NCBI GenBank assembly: GCA_031551275.1
Contig: JAVBNX010000009.1
Coordinates: forward strand, 87,020 to 151,019
Length of the DNA: 64,000 nucleotides
Source of the DNA: JAVBMJ01 sp031551275
GTDB lineage: Bacteria; Bacteroidota; Bacteroidia; Bacteroidales; Rikenellaceae
Reading direction: 5' to 3'
Position numbers and translations under genes: made by a program. The notes beneath the pieces were generated by a model. The model was not told the origin of the DNA, ran no database searches, and saw only the letters and a program-made list of their open reading frames with translations. Shown in pieces: positions 39,950 through 48,849 of this stretch (position 1 is its first letter; each line of letters begins with the position of its first letter).

Positions 39950-41326
39950 ATGTCGGTCTATAAATCCATATTCAAGAATTACCTCGCCAATGGGGTGGGG
40001 ATGGGCATTAATTTCCTCTCCCAGATCGCCCTTGTGCCCATGTTCATCGCTTTCTGGGGCGTTTCGCAGTATGCCGACTGGATATTGATTACTTCCTTCA
40101 CGCTGTTCTTCAACCTAACCGACGTAGGCCTGAACACGGTCTCCAACAACGAGTTCGTGATGCGCTACCACCGCAAGGAGTACGGCATGTGCGTCAAGTT
40201 GCAGGTCAATATGTTCGTTTTTATCGCCGTGGTCGGATTGGCTTTGACGGCGCTTGCCGCGGCGGTGGCCTGGATCTGGGGATACAACGATATGCTGGGG
40301 ATTACCGTATTTACCCGCACGGAGACCTCGGTGGTTTTCGTGCTTTTGATCGCCAAGATTTTTATAAAGATGTACGGCGCGGTTTACCACGGGATATTCA
40401 ATGCCCTGTCGCGCGCCCATATCCTGATTATGCTCAATAATGTAGCCCTTTTGGGCGAACTGGCCATCCTTTTCCTCGGATTGTGGTTCAAGATGGAGAT
40501 CATTCCCCTGGCGGTCGTTTATTGCCTGCCGGTCACGTTCAGCGCTATTTACAAGCACATCGACTCGCAGCGCCGGTTCAGGGTCGAGTTTTCGTTCAGG
40601 CAGTTCGACCCCGTCCTGTTGCGCAGCATCATACGGCCCTCGCTCGAGTCGATGGCCATGCCGATCGGTTACGCTTTGCAGAACCAGGGCATGATCTTCG
40701 TGGTCAACTCACTGCTGGGTCCTGTGGTGTTGCTTTCGTTTACCACCATGCGCACGGCGGTCAATTTCCTGCGTTCGATTACCAATATGGTTACCTATTC
40801 TGCCTCGCCTGAGATATCGGTGGCATACGGGCGCGGCGACCTGCATACGCTCAAACAGGTTTACCACCGCGCCATAGTGATAACCATGGCGCTGGTCACG
40901 GCCCTGTTCGTCCTGCTGGCCATCTTCGGGAAGCCCGTCTACCTGGCCTGGACCCACAACGAGGTGGCCTTCGACCCGGTGTTCTTCTACGGTATGCTGG
41001 TGTTGCTGCTGATCTCCTGCTCCTGGATCTGCGGCGCGACGATCCTTGGCTCCACCAACCAGTACCGCCGTTACAGCGTGTTTTTCATGCTCTCGATAGC
41101 CGCCGGGGTGGTGCTCAGCTATGCCGCGCTCCGCTTCTACCCCCACCTGGGCGTTTTACCCTTTGTCCTTATTCCGGTGGAGGTGGTGCTATCCTGGTTC
41201 ATCCTCCACCGCACCAACAAGTTCCTGGAGGCCGATTTCAATGAATTGTCGCGCGGCCTGGCCGCGGAGGGCAAGTTCCTGTCCGCTAAGGCCTGGGGTA
41301 TTACCGATGTGTTGAAATGGTGGTGA
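39950..41326 (+). CDS. wzx: Lipid-linked repeat-unit flippase (Wzx-type)
   Basis: 458 residues with about twelve membrane segments, starting VYKSIFKNYLANGVGMGINF, a MATE/MOP-superfamily flippase N-terminus. QIALVPMFIAFWGVSQYADWIL is the first hairpin. It moves undecaprenyl-linked repeat units across the inner membrane for polymerisation. The short gap to the GT32 gene (15 bases) and the overlap with the next gene (ten bases) show it is within one operon. Confidence 0.85.
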   Translation: MSVYKSIFKNYLANGVGMGINFLSQIALVPMFIAFWGVSQYADWILITSFTLFFNLTDVGLNTVSNNEFVMRYHRKEYGMCVKLQVNMFVFIAVVGLALTALAAAVAWIWGYNDMLGITVFTRTETSVVFVLLIAKIFIKMYGAVYHGIFNALSRAHILIMLNNVALLGELAILFLGLWFKMEIIPLAVVYCLPVTFSAIYKHIDSQRRFRVEFSFRQFDPVLLRSIIRPSLESMAMPIGYALQNQGMIFVVNSLLGPVVLLSFTTMRTAVNFLRSITNMVTYSASPEISVAYGRGDLHTLKQVYHRAIVITMALVTALFVLLAIFGKPVYLAWTHNEVAFDPVFFYGMLVLLLISCSWICGATILGSTNQYRRYSVFFMLSIAAGVVLSYAALRFYPHLGVLPFVLIPVEVVLSWFILHRTNKFLEADFNELSRGLAAEGKFLSAKAWGITDVLKWW

Positions 41327-42681
41327 CCTTGCTCTCCATACTCTCTGTCCTTGGCTCTTTCCCGGCCATCCTGATCGCCTATAAGGTTGTGCGCAGGCAG
41401 CACCTGTCGCTTTTCGATGTGCTCGCAGGGGCCTATACGGTCAATATGTGCCTGTTCCCGTTGCTCGCCTCGCAGGGTACGCTCGCCGAACTGGGCATCG
41501 ATCCCGAGAGCGGTACGGTGCTCAAGCTCTTTGCCATATATTTTTCGTTCCTTGCCGTGATCTATGCGGCGGACTATATTATCAGGAGATTCTGGCCGGG
41601 TTCGATACTGTGCTTTACCCGTTACATCGAAAACATGCCGGTACGCAAACCCGTGGGATGGGCCGAAATCGCGGTGCTGCTCGGCATCCTGGCCCTTTGC
41701 TGGGCCGTGATGCTGCCCCGGGCCCACGTCCTTGTGGGCGCCACCGAGTTCAACGAGGAGTACGGCGCCTTTTCGCTGTATGTCTTAGTGTCCAAATTAT
41801 TCAACCTTACGTGTGGCTATGTGTTTATCAGCACCTGGTTGGTGCGCGATGTGCGGTCGAGGAGGTACTTTGTGCTCCTCTCGCTCATCATGCTCGCTTC
41901 GGCGTTCGTAATAGGCGAGGGCAGGCGCTATTTTATGGGCCTGGTGCTGATGTACGGCAGCATCTATTACGCGCGCAACCGCTTTGTGCGTGTCAACTGG
42001 TTGAAAGTTTCGGTCTATGGCGCTGCAGCGGCAGGCCTGCTTTACGGCTCGATCATCTTTTTCAATGTGATGCGTTATACGAAGAACGAAAAAGAGTTCG
42101 CAAACGAAGGTACTTTCCAGCGCCTTACCTCAGTCGTGCACGAGGCCATGTACAATTACAGCGATATGTCGAGTTTGGCCGAAGAGGCCAATAAGAGCCG
42201 GAGCATGGGCCTTTTCAATATCATTTACCAATATCTGGATCACTACCATGAACCATACAACGGCCGGATGCTTGCCGAGGCGATTTCTTATTCAATACCG
42301 CGCTTCATCCATCCCCAAAAGAGTTTGCTGGGCTCGCAAGGCCTGTTGGAGATCGAATCGGGCACTTTCTACGACGTGGCGGATTCGGTCGTGTTCTGGG
42401 GAATAGGCGACTGGGGAGATATAGGCGGTATTATGGCGGGTTTTTTCCAGGTGCTGGTATTCGCGCTTTTGGCGGGCGCCCTTTCGTTGGTAAAGTGGTT
42501 TGGAAGGGTGCCTTTGTGGATGACAGCGCTCTGCTTGAACGTACTCTTTATGTTTGCGTTCATGACCGAAAGGGCCATTGAGTCGGATATTGTCAGTACA
42601 ACGCAAACAATAGCCATTCTCCTGGCGGCGTGCGCCGCTATGCAGATAGTTTTTCGTACCTCTAACCGTTATTCGTTGTAG
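41317..42681 (+). CDS. wzy: Repeat-unit polymerase (Wzy-type O-antigen/oligosaccharide polymerase)
   Basis: 454-residue membrane protein with about eleven hydrophobic segments and a large loop (GTFQRLTSVVHEAMYNYSDMSS, then PRFIHPQKSLLGSQ). The overall shape and the RRYFMGLVLMYGSIYYAR-type region resemble the oligosaccharide repeat-unit polymerases of Bacteroidota. It links flipped units at the periplasmic face, with chain length set by Wzc. Sequence conservation in Wzy is low, so the call rests on topology and position after the flippase, whose stop it overlaps by ten bases. Confidence 0.75.
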   Translation: MVVTLLSILSVLGSFPAILIAYKVVRRQHLSLFDVLAGAYTVNMCLFPLLASQGTLAELGIDPESGTVLKLFAIYFSFLAVIYAADYIIRRFWPGSILCFTRYIENMPVRKPVGWAEIAVLLGILALCWAVMLPRAHVLVGATEFNEEYGAFSLYVLVSKLFNLTCGYVFISTWLVRDVRSRRYFVLLSLIMLASAFVIGEGRRYFMGLVLMYGSIYYARNRFVRVNWLKVSVYGAAAAGLLYGSIIFFNVMRYTKNEKEFANEGTFQRLTSVVHEAMYNYSDMSSLAEEANKSRSMGLFNIIYQYLDHYHEPYNGRMLAEAISYSIPRFIHPQKSLLGSQGLLEIESGTFYDVADSVVFWGIGDWGDIGGIMAGFFQVLVFALLAGALSLVKWFGRVPLWMTALCLNVLFMFAFMTERAIESDIVSTTQTIAILLAACAAMQIVFRTSNRYSL

Positions 42682-42683
42682 CA

Positions 42684-43748
42684 ATGGCAAAACGACTGAT
42701 AGATTACATGGTATTGTCCGTAGGCGGCTTCTCCAGCCATGGAGAGAGCAACACCTGCCTGCACCGCACCTGGGCCCTCGAGCATTTGTGCGGGACGGTC
42801 GACCGGGTGGATACCCCGACCAGACCCGTGAGCCTGCGATACAAGGTAGCCAACCGGCTGTTCAATTACGGCTTGCCTGTGGCGTTGCCCGACCGTGGCG
42901 GGGCGAACCGAAAGATCAGGCAGGCGGTAACGGCCAAACACTACCACATCGTGTGGATCGACAAGGGCCTGACGATCGACCCCTCGACGCTGGCCTACAT
43001 CAAAAAGGTATCCCCCTCGACCGTGATCGTCAGCTACTCGCCCGACAACATGGCCTTGCGCCACAACCAAAGCCTGAATTACCTCCGTTGTTTGCCGTTG
43101 TACGACTACGTTTTTACCAACAAATCCTACATTATCCCCCAAATGGAAGCGTTGGGCGCGCGCCGTGTCTTCTTCTTCAACAACGGCTACGAGTCGACGT
43201 TCCACTATCCGTGGGAGCTTACCCCCGACGATTACGCCCGGTTGGGCGGCGATATAGGCTTTGTGGGGGTCTGGGAGAAGGAGCGTTGCCAAAGCATCCT
43301 CTATTTGGCCGACCACGGGCTCAGTGTGCGCGTCTTCGGCACCGGCAGATGGCGCGAATACAGGGATTACAGCCCCAACCTGCGCATCGAGGACCGGACC
43401 CTGCAATCGGAGGATTACAGCAAGTCGCTGGCCGCGTTCAAGATCTCGCTCTGCTTCCTGCGCAAATTAAACGATGACCGCCAGACCACCCGTACCATGG
43501 AGATCCCCGCCTGTGGAGGTTTCATGCTGGCCGAGCGCACCGACGAGCACATGGCGCTCTTCAAAGAGGACAAGGAGGCGGTGTTCTTCTCCTCCGACCG
43601 GGAGCTTCTGGAGAAGTGCCGCTACTACCTCGCCCACGAAAAGGAGCGCCAAGAGATCGCCCGGCAGGGGCACCAACGCTGCATAGATTCCGATTACTCC
43701 AACAGGGGATTGGTCCGCTCGATCCTCGAAAAAATTGAATTGCCGTAA
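42684..43748 (+). CDS. Glycosyltransferase, CgeB-like (GT-B)
   Basis: 354 residues. Middle segments IGFVGVWEKERCQSILYLADHG and VFGTGRWREY precede a C-terminal part with TTRTMEIPACGGFMLAERTDEHMALF. This is the pattern of CgeB/GT1-like bacterial transferases that use nucleotide-sugar in the C-lobe. No signal peptide. It follows the polymerase gene with two bases and overlaps the next gene by one base. Confidence 0.82.
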   Translation: MAKRLIDYMVLSVGGFSSHGESNTCLHRTWALEHLCGTVDRVDTPTRPVSLRYKVANRLFNYGLPVALPDRGGANRKIRQAVTAKHYHIVWIDKGLTIDPSTLAYIKKVSPSTVIVSYSPDNMALRHNQSLNYLRCLPLYDYVFTNKSYIIPQMEALGARRVFFFNNGYESTFHYPWELTPDDYARLGGDIGFVGVWEKERCQSILYLADHGLSVRVFGTGRWREYRDYSPNLRIEDRTLQSEDYSKSLAAFKISLCFLRKLNDDRQTTRTMEIPACGGFMLAERTDEHMALFKEDKEAVFFSSDRELLEKCRYYLAHEKERQEIARQGHQRCIDSDYSNRGLVRSILEKIELP

Positions 43749-44746
43749 TGGACATCACGTTTTTCCACTGGAACGAAGGCATGGGCCCGAGCATCGTCAA
43801 GAGCTTCCGCCCCCTGATCGACCATCTGTCCGAAACGGACAACGTCCGTGAGTTCAGGGTCCCGTACATGGGCTCCAACCCGGTCAAGATGATCAAAAAC
43901 ATCCTGTTCGTACACCGCCACCGCGACCCCCACGGCATCAACCACATTACCGGCGACATCCATTATTGCATCCTGGGCCTCTTGGGGGTCCCCTCGGTGC
44001 TGACCATCCACGACGACTACGCCGTATCGCACGCGAAGCGCGGCCCGCTGGACAAGGCCTTCAAATGGCTCTTCTGGATGTGGCTGCCCATCAAATTGGC
44101 CGATAGGGTGGTGTGCATATCCCGGGCCACCAAAGAAAAGATCGACCGGCTGGTGCGCAACAAAAAAACCGTCGTGATCGCCAACCACGCCCTGGGTGGG
44201 GAGTTCAAATACGTCCCCCGCGAATTCAATGCCTCCCGCCCCGCGGTGCTGCAAGTCGGGGCCTTCCATAGCAAGAACCTCGAAACCACCATCCGCGCAC
44301 TGCAGGGCCTGCCCTGCAAACTCACGGTCATCAAGATCATGACCGAAAGCCAGCGCGAACTGGCCCGTGCGTGCGGCGTGGAGTGCACCAACCTCTACGA
44401 CCTGACCAACGAGCAGGTCGTCGACCAGTACGCCGCCGCCGACATCATCGCCTTTCCCTCCTCCTACGAGGGCTTCGGTTTACCCATCATCGAGGGCCAG
44501 GCCGTAGGCCGCATCGTGATAACGACCGACCGTCCCCCCATGAACGACGTGGCAGGCGGCGCCGCCCTCCTGCTGCAAGACCCGTTGGACCCGGCGGAGA
44601 TGCGGCGCGCCATCGACACCGCGATCAACGACCCCGCCCTGCGCAACGAGCTGATCGCCCGCGGCCTGCAAAACGTGAAGCGCTTTACCGTGGAGGCCGC
44701 TTCGCAGAGATACCTCGCCCTTTACAGCGGGCTAATCTGTAATTAA
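43748..44746 (+). CDS. Family 4 glycosyltransferase
   Basis: 332 residues, GT-B fold. The C-lobe motif FPSSYEGFGLPIIEGQAVGRIVI with the EX7E glutamates, then MNDVAGGAALLLQDPLDP, is typical of GT4. The N-lobe contains TIHDDYAVSHAKRG and ISRATKEKI. It transfers a sugar from a nucleotide donor with retention. It is the last gene of the locus; no initiating phosphoglycosyltransferase or nucleotide-sugar synthesis gene is found between wza and here, so they lie elsewhere in the genome. Confidence 0.9.
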   Translation: MDITFFHWNEGMGPSIVKSFRPLIDHLSETDNVREFRVPYMGSNPVKMIKNILFVHRHRDPHGINHITGDIHYCILGLLGVPSVLTIHDDYAVSHAKRGPLDKAFKWLFWMWLPIKLADRVVCISRATKEKIDRLVRNKKTVVIANHALGGEFKYVPREFNASRPAVLQVGAFHSKNLETTIRALQGLPCKLTVIKIMTESQRELARACGVECTNLYDLTNEQVVDQYAAADIIAFPSSYEGFGLPIIEGQAVGRIVITTDRPPMNDVAGGAALLLQDPLDPAEMRRAIDTAINDPALRNELIARGLQNVKRFTVEAASQRYLALYSGLICN

Positions 44747-44760
44747 GATTCTGTCTGCAC

Positions 44761-44875
44761 TTACTCCTCAACCTCCTCTTTTGATACGTTGCCGTTCTCG
44801 TCTATGAGAAAGACATCGTTGTTGATGTGGTCGATGAGTTTCCTGGCACCCGGTATTTTTGTATATATTTGTAAA
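44761..44875 (-). pseudogene. Possible 3' remnant of a gene
   Basis: On the minus strand the 32 codons ending in TAA at 44761 read as KLIDHINNDVFLIDENGN then SKEEVEE. They have a strong preference for C or G at the third position, as in real genes of this window. No start codon, ribosome-binding site or promoter precedes them, and the opposite strand carries the promoter of the next gene. It may be the leftover end of a deleted gene. Chance remains possible. Confidence 0.3.
44864..44871 (+). promoter_or_regulatory. -7 box very close to the TPR/AraC start
   Basis: TATATTTG ends only four bases before ATG 44876, so transcription would begin at or near the start codon and the mRNA may be leaderless. 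Confidence 0.45.
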
Positions 44876-46603
44876 ATGAAAAAACTTACCGCCCTGTTGT
44901 TTGCGGCCGTATGCCTATGCTCGACAACCCGTGCCGCCGACCCCGAAACGGCTGGCCAAATAGACTCCTTGCGCGGGCGATTGCCCGGTCTGTCCGCAGA
45001 CAGGATCTTCGACACTTATGTGGATTTGACCTGCCTGTATGAAGAGGCGGGCGACAACGACGCCTGCATTGCCCTGCTCGACGAGTTCATGGCGGCGGTG
45101 AAATCATCGCCCGACAAGGGTCATTTTGCCTATGCACTGAACTCCAAACTGAACTTCTATTACAATACGAACAATGACGCGGAATTCCACAAGACACTAC
45201 CCGTGTTGCTCGACTACTGCCGTCGGCATGAGCAGTGGTACTATTATGCCGCAGGCATAAGCCTGGCAGCGACCAATCTGGCCGTCAAAGGGGAGGGCGA
45301 CCGGGCATTGGGAATGCTGCGCGAAATGTACGACCTGGGCAGGGAGCGGGGCAACGCGCTGCTTACCGCATCGGCATTGTACGGAATGGGCCGGATCTAT
45401 CATTCGCCCGACCAGCTCGACATGGCCGAAAATGCTTACCGCGAAGCGATCGGATTGCTGCGGGGGAGCAGCGACCCGCACGAGATGTCGCTTCTGGGTA
45501 ATATTTACCGCGACCTGGGACAGACGCTCCGCTCGGCTGAAAAATACGGCGAGGCATTGGAGATATGCCGGCAATGGGAGGAATTATTGTCCCGCAAATC
45601 CAAAGCGGACGGCGGGCCGATCGACGTTTACGACCTTTTCGGCCTGAACATAGGCTATGCAAAGTCATTGGCCAGCCTCGACCGCCCGGCGGAGGCGGCA
45701 TCGCACCTGGCGACGGCCGCCGCCACTTCATTGGCCCGCACGGAAATAGGACGCGCCCTTATTTTAAGTGTCCAATGGAAGATCAGCGAGGCCGGGGGCA
45801 GGTACGGCGAAGCGCTGACGACGCTGGATTCGCTCTATGCCTACTATGCGCGCACCGGGCAGGAATCTTCGAAATACGGCACCGTCCGTTCCAAGGGGCG
45901 TATCGCTCAACTCGCGGGACGGTATGAAGTGGCGGCCGACGCTTTCCGTGAAGCCAACGTGCTGGGCGATTCGCTCAGCGGAGCCCGCAGCAAGGATGAA
46001 CTCCACCGCCTGCGCACCGAATACGAGGTCGACAAACTGGAGGCGCAAAAACAGGCGCGGGAAAATTACCTGTGGCTGGCCGGGGGGATCATCGCCTTGC
46101 TGGCCGGTCTGCTTGCCGTATGGATGGTCTATGCCCGCCGCGTGCGCCGCAAAAACCTGGCCCTTTACCAACAAATCCGGGAGATGCTGCAAAAGGACAA
46201 GCAAGCCGAACAGGCACTGTCGGCCGTCCCCGAAGAGGAACTCAGTCGCGGAATGCAGCTTTTCCGCCGCGTCGGCGAGTGGATGAGGACCGAAAAACCG
46301 TTCACGAATCCCGACCTGAACCGCAAGACCCTCTCCGAAAGGCTGGGCACCAACGAAACCTACGTCGCCGATGCGATCCGCGAAGCGACCGGAGGGACCG
46401 TTCAGGCATACATCACCGGGCTGCGCCTGCAATACTCGCTCGAACTGCTCGGCGGCGACCCGACACTGACATTCGACACAGTGGCCGTCGATTCGGGCTA
46501 TGGTTCCTACTCCGCTTTTTTCAAGGCATTCACCCGGCAGTATGGCATCTCGCCTTCTGAATACCGCCGCCTGTCGATGGCAAAAGAGGAGATGAACGCT
46601 TAA
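44876..46603 (+). CDS. TPR-containing membrane sensor with AraC-type output
   Basis: 575 residues from ATG 44876. Signal peptide (ends TTRAAD), periplasmic tetratricopeptide repeats (about 30-370, such as YGMGRIYHSPDQLDMAENAYREAI), a membrane segment about 398-420 (LWLAGGIIALLAGLLAVWMVYA), a coiled linker, then an AraC double helix-turn-helix (about 470-570, NRKTLSERLGTNETYVADAIRE and DSGYGSYSAFFKAFTRQYGISPSEY). This one-piece sensor-regulator type occurs in Bacteroidota. Its targets may be the downstream surface-protein genes or the capsule locus. A frame from 44789 would add 29 residues before the signal and is rejected. A terminator follows 25 bases after the stop. Confidence 0.87.
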   Translation: MKKLTALLFAAVCLCSTTRAADPETAGQIDSLRGRLPGLSADRIFDTYVDLTCLYEEAGDNDACIALLDEFMAAVKSSPDKGHFAYALNSKLNFYYNTNNDAEFHKTLPVLLDYCRRHEQWYYYAAGISLAATNLAVKGEGDRALGMLREMYDLGRERGNALLTASALYGMGRIYHSPDQLDMAENAYREAIGLLRGSSDPHEMSLLGNIYRDLGQTLRSAEKYGEALEICRQWEELLSRKSKADGGPIDVYDLFGLNIGYAKSLASLDRPAEAASHLATAAATSLARTEIGRALILSVQWKISEAGGRYGEALTTLDSLYAYYARTGQESSKYGTVRSKGRIAQLAGRYEVAADAFREANVLGDSLSGARSKDELHRLRTEYEVDKLEAQKQARENYLWLAGGIIALLAGLLAVWMVYARRVRRKNLALYQQIREMLQKDKQAEQALSAVPEEELSRGMQLFRRVGEWMRTEKPFTNPDLNRKTLSERLGTNETYVADAIREATGGTVQAYITGLRLQYSLELLGGDPTLTFDTVAVDSGYGSYSAFFKAFTRQYGISPSEYRRLSMAKEEMNA

Positions 46604-46627
46604 AACCGCCTGCGCACGACTCCGCCC

Positions 46628-46652
46628 AAAACGCCCCACAAGGGCGTTTTTT
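46628..46652 (+). terminator. Intrinsic terminator after the TPR/AraC gene
   Basis: AAAACGCCC (46628-46636) pairs with GGGCGTTTT (46642-46650), loop CACAA, followed by further T. Confidence 0.85.
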
Positions 46653-46715
46653 GCATTTTACCAGATTCGACAACAAGTTTTTCAGAATTTACAACCCCTT
46701 GCCGGGGGCTGCACA

Positions 46716-46723
46716 TACATTTG
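46716..46723 (+). promoter_or_regulatory. -7 box of the GIY-YIG-like/secreted-protein pair
   Basis: TACATTTG lies 26 bases before ATG 46750, between the terminator and the gene. Confidence 0.5.
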
Positions 46724-46749
46724 CCTCAACCAAAAAAACACACGACCCG

Positions 46750-47037
46750 ATGAACGATCCTTCCCTCTTGATGAATACCACCCCGTGCTGGGTCTACATT
46801 ACCCGCCGCGGCACGGGGCCGAGGGCGTCCTACCGGGTCGGGTACGCGGCAGGGGGAACCGGGCCGCCCGCCGCCATCCCCGGAGCGAAGGTCGTCTACC
46901 TGCATCCGTTTCCCGACCCCCTCGCCGCGTTGGGCCACAAACTGCTGCTCGAGCAACTCTCCGCGGCTTCCCTGCGCCGCCTGATCCGGATGCACCCGGC
47001 GAAATCGACGAACCAACAAATACTTGATGCCATATGA
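46750..47037 (+). CDS. Small GIY-YIG-like protein
   Basis: 95 residues. The start CWVYITRRGTGPRASYRVGYAAG resembles the GIY-YIG first strands (here VYI and YRVGY). KVVYLHPFPDPLAALGHKLLLEQLSAASLRRLI matches the end of UPF0213-type single-domain members (compare their VYYExFDDxxEAxxREKQLKKW). The catalytic Arg and Glu of a working nuclease are not evident, so activity is doubtful. Its stop overlaps the ATG of the secreted repeat protein by four bases, an unusual partner. It may act as a translational lead-in or RNA-binding regulator. Confidence 0.55.
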   Translation: MNDPSLLMNTTPCWVYITRRGTGPRASYRVGYAAGGTGPPAAIPGAKVVYLHPFPDPLAALGHKLLLEQLSAASLRRLIRMHPAKSTNQQILDAI

Positions 47038-48824
47038 AAAAGATCTTAATGTATTTCACGGCGGCGATGCTGACCCTCGCCGCGCCGACGGCGGCACAGG
47101 CCGCGACCGGCACGATGGACATCGGTGGGGCAGTCAACAACAACCTGGCCGGCAACATAGTCGGGGTGGGCTTCACGTGGACTGCCTCAACCAACACGTT
47201 AAAGCTGACGAGTGTCTATACCCGGCAAAAGATCCATATCAAGTGCGCCGCGACCGATGTCATCAACCTCGAATACACCGGCGAGGTAATGGTTTTCGCG
47301 ACCGAGAACGGCATCCATTGCCTGGGCAGCCTGAACCTCACCGGCAGCGGCGGACAGCTCTGGGTTGCGAGCGATACCGAGGGGATCCGGGCGGAGAGGG
47401 CCCTGACTTTCTCCGACGGGAACTTCCGGGTGGAAGGGGGCCATCCCTTCGCTGGCATACGTTCGGCGAACAGCGACGTTACCATCGGGGGCGCCGCTTA
47501 CGTCGACGCATCCGGCTATCAGGGTATCGTCGCGAAGGGCTACCTGAACATCCACACCTCGGGCTCCGTGAACGCCTTTGCAACCGGCACCTACGCGAGC
47601 GATGCGATATCCGCCGGCAACGTTACCATCTCGCAGGGAACGGTTACCTCGGGCGGAAACTACGCGGGCGGCTCGGTAAGGGGCATATTCGTGATCAGCG
47701 GCTCGTCCGGCGTAAGCCTGACCGTGAACGGCAACCTGAACGGAAGCGACCAGCAGGTATCGGGCGGACAGTTGACGGTTACCGGAAGGGTGGCCGGCAA
47801 CCTTACCGTAAAGAGCGGCGGCACGGCGACGCTCTCCGGCGCGGTAGGCGGCAACCTTGTCGTCCGGGATTCGGGAACGGTTACAACCGTTGACGGCTCG
47901 GTGGAAGGCAACCTCATGGTAACAGGCGGCACGGTGACGGTCAAGGGTTCGGTCGGGGGGACGACCACCCATACGGGCGGCACGCTCAACGGCAAACAGG
48001 CCTTCGAACCCGTAACCAACATCACCGGAATACAGGCCTCGGTCACGGCCTCGGCGGGCGAAGGAAATTTGCTTCACGGCACGGTCGTACCGGCAACGGC
48101 CACCAATAAAAGCATCGTTTGGAGCGTACACGACGCGGGAACCACCGGCGCAGCCATCTTCGGTACTAACGGGTTCACCGCATACGTCGCAGGCACGGCG
48201 ATCATAAGGGCGACCATCGCCGACGGCCTGGCGGTGGGGACGCCCTACACGCAGGACTTCGCGATAACGGTAAATCCCGCGCCCGGGGAGTGTATAACGC
48301 CGGCGGCCCTTACGGGCGTGGTCGCACCCGTGGCGGGAGCGTCTCCTTCGACGGCGATCAACGACGGGACGGGCTTTTCGGCAAGCCTCGTATGGGACGG
48401 AAACCCCGTTGTATTCGACTACGAAACGGCCCACACCGCGACCGTCACGCTGCTCGCGGAAACGGGTTACACGTTTAGCTGCGGCTTCGCCAACACGGCC
48501 CAGATAGCCGGATTCACAGTCAACGGCATCGTACCCGTATGGGTGGAAAACAGCGGTAGCTGGCTCAAATTCAAGGTGACCTTCCCCGCGACGCGAACCG
48601 CCCCGCCCATCCCTATGTTTCTCGGCCTGGCGGACGAATACACCGCCGGCTCCCACGCCGTGATGTGGAAAGTGACAGGCGCAGGCTCGTCCGCGCTCAC
48701 GACATTCAAGGTAAACGGAAAGCTGGCACTCTGGTTCAATCCCTCCGAGGCCGGCACCTATCTGGTCGAGGCTTCCTCCGACGACGGGAAACTGCGGATA
48801 TGGAAATATGTGAAAGTAAAATAA
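47034..48824 (+). CDS. Secreted repeat protein with beta-solenoid and Ig-like domains
   Basis: 596 residues. A signal peptide (ends AAQAATG) is followed by a beta-helix-like part (about 25-330). Its residues 225-330 hold short repeats of the form GxVTVxGxVxGNLTVxSGG. A Big_2/bacterial-Ig-like domain (about 335-415, with VVPATATNKSIVWSV) comes next, then a further beta-sandwich and a C-terminal domain ending KLRIWKYVKVK. It is likely a surface or adhesin-type protein or a carbohydrate-binding wall protein, though no sorting signal (Por or LPXTG) is seen. Co-translated with the GIY-YIG-like protein and followed 25 bases later by a lipoprotein gene. Confidence 0.7.
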   Translation: MKKILMYFTAAMLTLAAPTAAQAATGTMDIGGAVNNNLAGNIVGVGFTWTASTNTLKLTSVYTRQKIHIKCAATDVINLEYTGEVMVFATENGIHCLGSLNLTGSGGQLWVASDTEGIRAERALTFSDGNFRVEGGHPFAGIRSANSDVTIGGAAYVDASGYQGIVAKGYLNIHTSGSVNAFATGTYASDAISAGNVTISQGTVTSGGNYAGGSVRGIFVISGSSGVSLTVNGNLNGSDQQVSGGQLTVTGRVAGNLTVKSGGTATLSGAVGGNLVVRDSGTVTTVDGSVEGNLMVTGGTVTVKGSVGGTTTHTGGTLNGKQAFEPVTNITGIQASVTASAGEGNLLHGTVVPATATNKSIVWSVHDAGTTGAAIFGTNGFTAYVAGTAIIRATIADGLAVGTPYTQDFAITVNPAPGECITPAALTGVVAPVAGASPSTAINDGTGFSASLVWDGNPVVFDYETAHTATVTLLAETGYTFSCGFANTAQIAGFTVNGIVPVWVENSGSWLKFKVTFPATRTAPPIPMFLGLADEYTAGSHAVMWKVTGAGSSALTTFKVNGKLALWFNPSEAGTYLVEASSDDGKLRIWKYVKVK

Positions 48825-48849
48825 TAGTAACCATTAAAACCCATCGAAC

